A stretch of DNA of 62,379 nucleotides from Candidatus Nomurabacteria bacterium (GTDB lineage Bacteria; Patescibacteriota; Saccharimonadia; Saccharimonadales; Saccharimonadaceae). The translations under genes were made by a program, and so were the position numbers. Shown piece after piece: positions 57,636-62,379 of the stretch (within the stretch, counting starts at the first letter, position 1; each line of letters starts with the position of its first letter). The stretch is taken from the NCBI GenBank assembly GCA_031275815.1, contig JAISOF010000002.1:1-62379 (forward strand). The letters are read 5' to 3'. The notes beneath the pieces were generated by a model, which made no database searches, was not told where the DNA came from, and saw only the letters and a list, made by a program, of their open reading frames with translations.

Positions 57636-58232
57636 ATGGCAGAAAATACGAAAACCACCAACACCGCTCCTCGCGTCGTCAATGCGGAGGGCAGTAGCCG
57701 GTTCGCCAACCGTCGCTCTGGCGGCAAGCGCATGGAGCGCAAACCCGACGCGCCGAAAGAGTTTGAAGAAATCACAATTTCCATCGACCGCGTGGCACGC
57801 GTGGTGAAGGGCGGGCGACGTTTCCGGTTCAAGGCTTTGGTGGCAATTGGCAACAAGAAAAACAAGGTCGGTGTGGGCGTGGCCAAGGGACAGGACGTGA
57901 CCAGCGCCGTGACCAAAGCCACTGACCGCGCCCGCAAGAACCTGATTACCATTCATATTGATAACGAAACCATCCCGCACGAAGTGGAAGAAAAGGTCAC
58001 TGGCGCCGTGGTGTTGATGAAACCCGCTGCTCCGGGTACTGGAGTGATTGCCGGCGGCGTGGTGCGCTCGATTATTGGACTGACCGGCATCAAAAACTTG
58101 ATTTCCAAATCTTTGGGCTCAACCAACAAGGTGAACATTGCCTATGCGGTGATTAAGGGTCTGGATAGTCTAGTGCCGAAAGAGCGCTGGCATAACCATA
58201 AGGACAAAAAGGAGCAGAAAAATGAAGTTTAA
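57636..58232 (+). CDS. rpsE: Small ribosomal subunit protein uS5
   Basis: 198 residues from ATG 57636 (MAENTKTTN). A ~45-residue Asn/Arg-rich N-terminal extension precedes the core EFEEITISIDRVARVVKGGRRFRFKALVAIGNKKNKVGVGVAKGQ. Fidelity and mRNA entry protein. Overlaps rplO by 11 nt; no L30 gene follows, in line with CPR genomes. Confidence 0.96.
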   Translation: MAENTKTTNTAPRVVNAEGSSRFANRRSGGKRMERKPDAPKEFEEITISIDRVARVVKGGRRFRFKALVAIGNKKNKVGVGVAKGQDVTSAVTKATDRARKNLITIHIDNETIPHEVEEKVTGAVVLMKPAAPGTGVIAGGVVRSIIGLTGIKNLISKSLGSTNKVNIAYAVIKGLDSLVPKERWHNHKDKKEQKNEV

Positions 58233-58692
58233 TGATTTGACAGTCACGACCCACAAAAAAACCAAGCGCGTGGGGCGCGGTATTGCGGCGGGTCAAGGCA
58301 AAACCGCAGGGCGCGGCACCAAAGGGCAAAAGTCCCGCGCCGGACACAACAAAATGCCGGCGGGTTTCATGGGCGGGCAAAAAGCTTTCATGCAGGCCGT
58401 GCCGAAACTGAAAGGTTTCAAAAGCCTGCACAAAAAAGCTGAAGTGGTCTATCTTGACCGGTTGGGCGCTCTGACTGGCGTGGTGGATAATTTCACCCTG
58501 TTCGAAAATAGCATGATTTCAACGCCGTACACCAAAGTAAAAATCCTCTCGCGTGGCGAAATTAAAACCCCAGTGACCTTAAAAACCCAATTTGCCTCGA
58601 AAACTGCCATCGAAGCCCTCAAAAAGGTCGGCGGCACGTTCGAAAAAACTCCGGTTCCCGCCCGCAAACCACTGGAAAAAGCCAAAAAATAA
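58222..58692 (+). CDS. rplO: Large ribosomal subunit protein uL15
   Basis: 156 residues: MKFNDLTVTTHKKTKRVGRGIAAGQGKTAGRGTKGQKSRAG and the C-terminal GGTFEKTPVPARKP. Starts inside rpsE. Last ribosomal gene of the run, followed by a secY-specific promoter. Confidence 0.96.
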   Translation: MKFNDLTVTTHKKTKRVGRGIAAGQGKTAGRGTKGQKSRAGHNKMPAGFMGGQKAFMQAVPKLKGFKSLHKKAEVVYLDRLGALTGVVDNFTLFENSMISTPYTKVKILSRGEIKTPVTLKTQFASKTAIEALKKVGGTFEKTPVPARKPLEKAKK

Positions 58693-58702
58693 CCTTTAAC
58701 AA

Positions 58703-58776
58703 TTGACTTTAATAACATAGTGTGATATAATAAGAAGATATACCTATTGTCTTCTTGCCCATATTCATGCTAGAAT
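58703..58776 (+). promoter_or_regulatory. Tandem promoters and hairpin of secY
   Basis: P1: TTGACT (58703-58708), 17-nt spacer, TATAAT (58726-58731). Between them AAGAAGA/TCTTCTT can form a hairpin (about 58731-58757). P2: TTGTCT (58747-58752), 18-nt spacer, TAGAAT (58771-58776), ending 9 nt before ATG 58786. So secY has its own control apart from the ribosomal operon. Confidence 0.7.
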
Positions 58777-58785
58777 GGACTAAGT

Positions 58786-60204
58786 ATGAACTTCAAAACC
58801 ATTTTTAAATCGTTCAAAAACCGCGACATGCTGAAACGCATTCTGATTATTCTCGGCATTATTGTGATTTATCGTTTTTTGGCGCACATCCCCATCCCGC
58901 TCGCCGACCCAGTGAAAATGAAAGCCGCGATTGAGGGCGCAATTTCTTCGTCGGATCTCGGCGGTTTCATGAACCTGCTCTCCGGCGGAGCGTTGACCAA
59001 CTTCTCAATTATCTTGGTGGGGCTGAGCCCATTCATCACCGCCTCCATCGTCATCCAACTCTTGACCAAAGCCGTGCCGAAACTGGAAGAACTGCACAAC
59101 GACGGCGAAAGCGGGCGCCGCAAACTCAACCAATGGACGCGGATGTTGACCGTGCCCCTCGCTATCTTGCAATCGGTGGCATACATCTTCATCTTGCGCC
59201 AAACTGTGCTGGCCGCCAACTCGGCCGACGTCGGCGCCACCAGCATGTCGGAATGGGTTATCGCCATCACCGCCATGACCGCCGGTTCTATTCTCTTGAT
59301 GTGGCTAGGCGAATTAATCACCGAGCAAGGTATTGGCAACGGCATCAGCATGCTGATTTTCGCCAGCATTGTCAGCCAATTGCCCGCCGCCGTCATCACT
59401 GTCTGGAACAGTGTCGTCGGCACAGGCGGCACCCTCAGCGTCTTTGGCTGGTTCGATCTGCCCATCAACGGCTACAACTTGGCCATCATCGCGGGATTCC
59501 TGATATTAGTGTTGTTCATCTTGTATGTCCTCGTCAAAATCAACGAGGCCCAACGCATTATCACCATCAATTACGCCAAACGCGTGCACGGCAACAGCTC
59601 ATACGGCGGCATCAAAAGCATTCTGCCCATCAAATTAATCGCCGCCGGCGTCATACCCGTCATCTTTGCCGTAGCTTTTTTGTCCCTGCCGTCATTCATC
59701 GGACAAGTCATCCGCTCGGCCGACTCCGCATCCGCCATCGGCAACAAACTCGTACTCTGGTTCTCCGCCCCCAATGCCGGCACTTTCACCGGTGAAACGT
59801 GGGAGTCGTTCATTTATCCCGTCACTTATTTCTTGTTGGTGGTTGGATTCACCTATTTTTACACTAGCATTGTCTTCAACTCCAAAGAAATCTCCGAAAA
59901 CCTGCAACGGCAAGGCGGGTTTATTGAGGGCGTGCGTCCGGGCAAAAGCACCGCCACTTATCTCAGCAAAATCGTCAACCGCCTCAACCTCTTCGGCTCG
60001 GTGGCACTGGGGTTGATTGCCATGTCGCCGTTCGTTGCCGACCTCTTGTTTTATTTCTTCACCGGACAGCCCAACGCTCAACTCTCGATTAACGGAACCG
60101 GTTTGCTGATTGTCGTGACTGTTGCTCTTGAAAGCTTGCGTCAGCTCAACTCCCGCGCGCTAATGATAACTTATGATGATTACAAAAATGAGCCTGAGAG
60201 TTAA
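58786..60204 (+). CDS. secY: Protein translocase subunit SecY
   Basis: 472 residues, ten transmembrane helices; the channel of SecYEG. Typical segments: NLLSGGALTNFSIILVGLSPFITASIVIQLL, GQGIGNGISMLIF-like EQGIGNGISMLIFASIV, INYAKRVHGNSSYGG with the ILPIKLIAAGVIPVIFA core, and GGFIEGVRPGKSTATYLSKIVNRLNLFGSVALGLIAM. A slightly long cytoplasmic N-terminus. It is followed not by adk/map/infA but by a sortase whose start lies inside secY. Confidence 0.96.
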   Translation: MNFKTIFKSFKNRDMLKRILIILGIIVIYRFLAHIPIPLADPVKMKAAIEGAISSSDLGGFMNLLSGGALTNFSIILVGLSPFITASIVIQLLTKAVPKLEELHNDGESGRRKLNQWTRMLTVPLAILQSVAYIFILRQTVLAANSADVGATSMSEWVIAITAMTAGSILLMWLGELITEQGIGNGISMLIFASIVSQLPAAVITVWNSVVGTGGTLSVFGWFDLPINGYNLAIIAGFLILVLFILYVLVKINEAQRIITINYAKRVHGNSSYGGIKSILPIKLIAAGVIPVIFAVAFLSLPSFIGQVIRSADSASAIGNKLVLWFSAPNAGTFTGETWESFIYPVTYFLLVVGFTYFYTSIVFNSKEISENLQRQGGFIEGVRPGKSTATYLSKIVNRLNLFGSVALGLIAMSPFVADLLFYFFTGQPNAQLSINGTGLLIVVTVALESLRQLNSRALMITYDDYKNEPES

Positions 60205-60874
60205 AACCACCCATCGAATTATTTTGCGCAGCGTCGGATTTTTGTTGCTGTTGGGACTGGTGGTGTTGCTCGGCATTGTGATTTTGAACGAAAAACGCAT
60301 GGCGGACGACCGCGCAAACACTCCGCCAGTCGCGGAGGCGCAGGAGGTGGTAGAGGCGGAAATTGTCGACGAAACCCCCATCACGCCAGAGCAAGTCGAG
60401 CAGTGGGTGGTGGCAAAAGACAAGCCCAGATATCTATCTGTCCCCAAAATTGGTGTGGAAAAAGCGCGGGTGGTGGAAATCGGCATCAAAGACGGGCGGA
60501 TTAACAGTCCGGTCAGCATTTTTGATGCTGGTTGGTATAGAAACAGCGCCAAACCAGGCTCGGGCGGTACCATATTCATGGACGGGCACAACGGTGGCAC
60601 GCGGCGCGAGGGGATTTTCGACAACTTGAGCAAGCTGAAAGCCCAAGACGAAATCATCGTGGAGCGGGGCGACGGCGCGATTTTCACATACGAAGTGGTG
60701 GAGATCAAAATCATCCCACTGGACGAGGCGGGCGACCACATGAACACCATGCTGTACAAAAGCGCCGTTTTCGGCAAAGAGGGTCTGAACATCATCACCT
60801 GCATTGGCGATTGGAATGAAAATCTGAAAACTTACAACCAGCGCGTGATGTTGCGCGCGGTTTTGAGGAGTTAG
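60188..60874 (+). CDS. Sortase (class E/F-like)
   Basis: 228 residues from ATG 60188, within the secY 3' end; another ATG at 60173 adds five residues. One N-terminal membrane anchor (LRSVGFLLLLGLVVLLGIVIL), an acidic linker, then the sortase fold: catalytic H134 in FMDGHNGG, C205 in LNIITCIGD and R219 in YNQRVML. Sortases join proteins with sorting signals to the envelope or to each other. Of the window's surface proteins only the one at 216-2759 has a C-terminal PPATG-helix-basic tail that could be a substrate. Overlap with secY couples its expression to the translocon. Confidence 0.88.
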   Translation: MSLRVKTTHRIILRSVGFLLLLGLVVLLGIVILNEKRMADDRANTPPVAEAQEVVEAEIVDETPITPEQVEQWVVAKDKPRYLSVPKIGVEKARVVEIGIKDGRINSPVSIFDAGWYRNSAKPGSGGTIFMDGHNGGTRREGIFDNLSKLKAQDEIIVERGDGAIFTYEVVEIKIIPLDEAGDHMNTMLYKSAVFGKEGLNIITCIGDWNENLKTYNQRVMLRAVLRS

Positions 60875-60898
60875 TTGCGCTGGCTCGAAACTTATTCA

Positions 60899-60925
60899 CC
60901 CCTTGTTGCCATTCACAAGGGTTTT
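60899..60925 (+). terminator. Probable terminator after the sortase
   Basis: CCCTTGT pairs with ACAAGGG (60915-60921), loop TGCCATTC, then TTTTG; the T-run also begins the third dispersed repeat. Confidence 0.6.
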
Positions 60926-61220
60926 GTTGCGTAATCACTTTTGTTGGGTTTGTTCTGCTTGCTGATTTTGTTGGTGTGATACTCTTGTTGGTATGTTCTC
61001 CTGCCACTTTTGTTGGTGCAATTCTCCTGCCGGTTTTCTTGGTATAGTTTTTGTTGGGATGTTTCTCTTTCCGGTCTTGTTGCACAACCACCCACATTCA
61101 CAGGTACTCAAACCGTGCCAGCCGGCCCAGCCTGCGGCAGGTCGGTTCCTCGCTTCAATCTGTCGTCACAGATTGAAGAGCCCTGTGAAGTGGGGGTTGG
61201 TACCAACAAGACCTTGTTGG
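60920..61220 (+). repeat. Dispersed structured repeat, copy 3 (longest)
   Basis: Starts GGTTTTGTTGCGTAATCAC and ends with the CCAACAAG-AC-CTTGTTGG palindrome. About 60 bp longer than copy 1 because of extra TTGTTGG-containing units near the 5' end. The perfect 11-bp hairpin (61153-61163 with 61168-61178) and the CCACATTCACAGGTAC block are conserved; the TGCCA hairpin is altered. Lies between the sortase and the transposase. Confidence 0.8.
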
Positions 61221-61297
61221 AGGTTATTCAAGTTTTTTCAGTTGCCAACAAGTATGAAGTTTTTGTAATAAAACCCCTGAAGTCGAAAAAAATCGAA

Positions 61298-62379
61298 GGT
61301 CTTGTTGCATAATCCCCCCCCAAAAAAACAAAAACCAAAACCCCCCTCCACCCCTCCCCACTACCCTGCATACTCTGGCAGTCCCATCCGGTTATACCTA
61401 TTAATCAAACTAGCCCTAATGCACTGTTCCGTATATTGCGATTCAACTGTCCTAGACCTTAGCTTGTCTCCAAAGATGGTCTTTAGCCTGTAGAAAGTAT
61501 TTTCTACGATATTTCTTCTATGGTATCCTACTTCTTGTTTCCAACTTTCTAAGCCAATCTCCGCAATCCTGCTGACTATGTGATTACGCTCTTCCCACCC
61601 TGACTGGTCTTTAATACCTACTCTCCTGCCACCCGTAACTCGAATGGTAGCGTTCTTAGGTGGTGGAGCAATAAAGTAGAACCACTCGTCTTCGGCATAG
61701 TGATAGAACTCGTTCACATCATAGGCTCCATCACCTATGACTGTATCTATGACTCCTGCTGGTAGATTGTGCTTGACTGCACGGATCAGTGGCTTAAACT
61801 GCGAAGCATCATGCACATTGGATTTGGTATTGATTAAGCCTAAGATGTCACGAGAATCGTTAACAGCAATGTGAGTCTCCACCCATGTTCGACGATAGGA
61901 GCAACCATGCTTTCTGACTTTCCATTCTCCTTCGCCATAGACCTTTAGTCCTGAGCTGTCCAGTGAGAGGGTGAGCTTTTGACCGTTTAGCTTTGATCGA
62001 ATGTCTCGACAAAAATCTACTTCTAGCTTTTGCATTCTGCGGGACAATGTCGAATAGTCTGGCAATGACCAGTTGACTCCTATGGCGCTTAAAAAGCCAG
62101 CTACAAAGCCAGTGGTTTGTCTTAGTGGGAGGTGGTAGACTGTTCGAACTGTCAGGATTAGTAAGATCAGGTCGTCAGAGTATTTCTTAGGTCTTCCAGC
62201 CAGCTTGGTTTTCTTGGGCGCTAGGGCAGTCTTTGTGATGAGTTTTCGGGAGATGTACAGGGTAATATTGCCACGTTCTTGGAGTGACTTATTGTATTTG
62301 TTCCAATTTCCGATTTTTTTGGTGGCTTTTGTGTTAATATTGTTTGGAGTAGTGTTGTTTTTTGTTTTTTTCATAATAT
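61298..62379 (-). mobile_element. IS5-family insertion sequence, cut by window end
   Basis: Transposase plus a candidate end: GGTCTTGTTGCATAAT (61298-61313), 48 bp beyond the stop codon, resembling known IS5-family ends with GG..TTGTTG. The other end lies outside. 61314-61360 is C-rich noncoding. The target duplication cannot be checked. Confidence 0.6.
61361..62374 (-). CDS. IS5-family transposase
   Basis: 337 residues, complete (start ATG 62374). DDE transposase: first Asp in LTLSLDSSGLKVYGEGEWKVRKHG, second in DTVIGDGAYDVN, Glu in NIVENTFYRLKTIFGDKLRSR, with the YREK-like spacing of the family. An N-terminal Lys/Asn-rich segment and a helix-turn-helix-like region (SDDLILLILTVRTVYHLPLRQTTGFV) would bind the ends. 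No frameshift or stop seen, so it may be active. Confidence 0.92.
   Translation of the reverse strand: MKKTKNNTTPNNINTKATKKIGNWNKYNKSLQERGNITLYISRKLITKTALAPKKTKLAGRPKKYSDDLILLILTVRTVYHLPLRQTTGFVAGFLSAIGVNWSLPDYSTLSRRMQKLEVDFCRDIRSKLNGQKLTLSLDSSGLKVYGEGEWKVRKHGCSYRRTWVETHIAVNDSRDILGLINTKSNVHDASQFKPLIRAVKHNLPAGVIDTVIGDGAYDVNEFYHYAEDEWFYFIAPPPKNATIRVTGGRRVGIKDQSGWEERNHIVSRIAEIGLESWKQEVGYHRRNIVENTFYRLKTIFGDKLRSRTVESQYTEQCIRASLINRYNRMGLPEYAG

Overview
This window reads as a chromosomal segment of a Candidate Phyla Radiation (CPR / Patescibacteria) bacterium; Saccharibacteria (TM7) fits best, but I hold that placement only moderately. Evidence: the ribosomal protein run goes S5-L15 with no L30 gene between them (a CPR hallmark), proteins are compact, the mixed surface proteins (BspA-like repeats, Fibrobacter-type and FGE-like C-type-lectin folds, a sortase) are of the kind seen in episymbiotic CPR, and TGA is used as a stop throughout, which excludes the code-25 lineages.

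Layout. 1-6.3 kb: a signal-peptide surface protein with a possible sorting tail, an FNT channel, one copy of a dispersed structured repeat, and a three-gene operon (membrane protein, ATP-cone-like small protein, flavin disulfide-reductase-like enzyme without its cysteines). 6.4-13.6 kb: a probable structured small RNA, RNase J, a Cys-rich phage-type small protein, L19 with a fused RNase HII-YraN protein, and an M1 aminopeptidase. 13.6-24 kb: a surface and acquired-gene region with two large surface proteins, TrmH, a Firmicutes-like transglutaminase/stalk protein and an AAA/DUF4143 ATPase. 24.2-27.9 kb: dnaE. 28-30.6 kb: an accessory island of unknown genes, degenerate tandem repeats and a second dispersed repeat. 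30.6-35.3 kb: gatC-gatA, three inserted genes, then gatB. 35.3-43.2 kb: galU, tyrS, a toxin-antitoxin pair, tRNA-Ser, gpi, gpmA, clpC (CIRCE) and rpsP. 43.2-49.8 kb: a Fic remnant, a second large surface protein, a CaCA exchanger, tRNAs, a metalloprotease-like protein and pyrH. 50-60.9 kb: rplC to rplO, secY and a sortase. 60.9 kb to the end: the third dispersed repeat and an IS5-family transposase.

Three themes stand out. (1) Two unrelated large membrane-anchored surface proteins (about 16.1-21.0 kb and 43.6-45.7 kb) begin with the same start cassette, an ATGCGATTA start followed at once by a long AG dinucleotide tract. In this assembly both are exactly one AG unit out of frame, so both look phase-variable and switched OFF. 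(2) At least eleven genes have a -10 box ending only 6-9 nt before the start codon, which implies leaderless or near-leaderless mRNAs as a general expression mode. (3) A family of repeats with GGTYTTGTTG ends, internal hairpins and solo copies of the end motif is scattered through intergenic space, and its end motif also flanks the IS5-type transposase. All calls come from reading the sequence without database searches.
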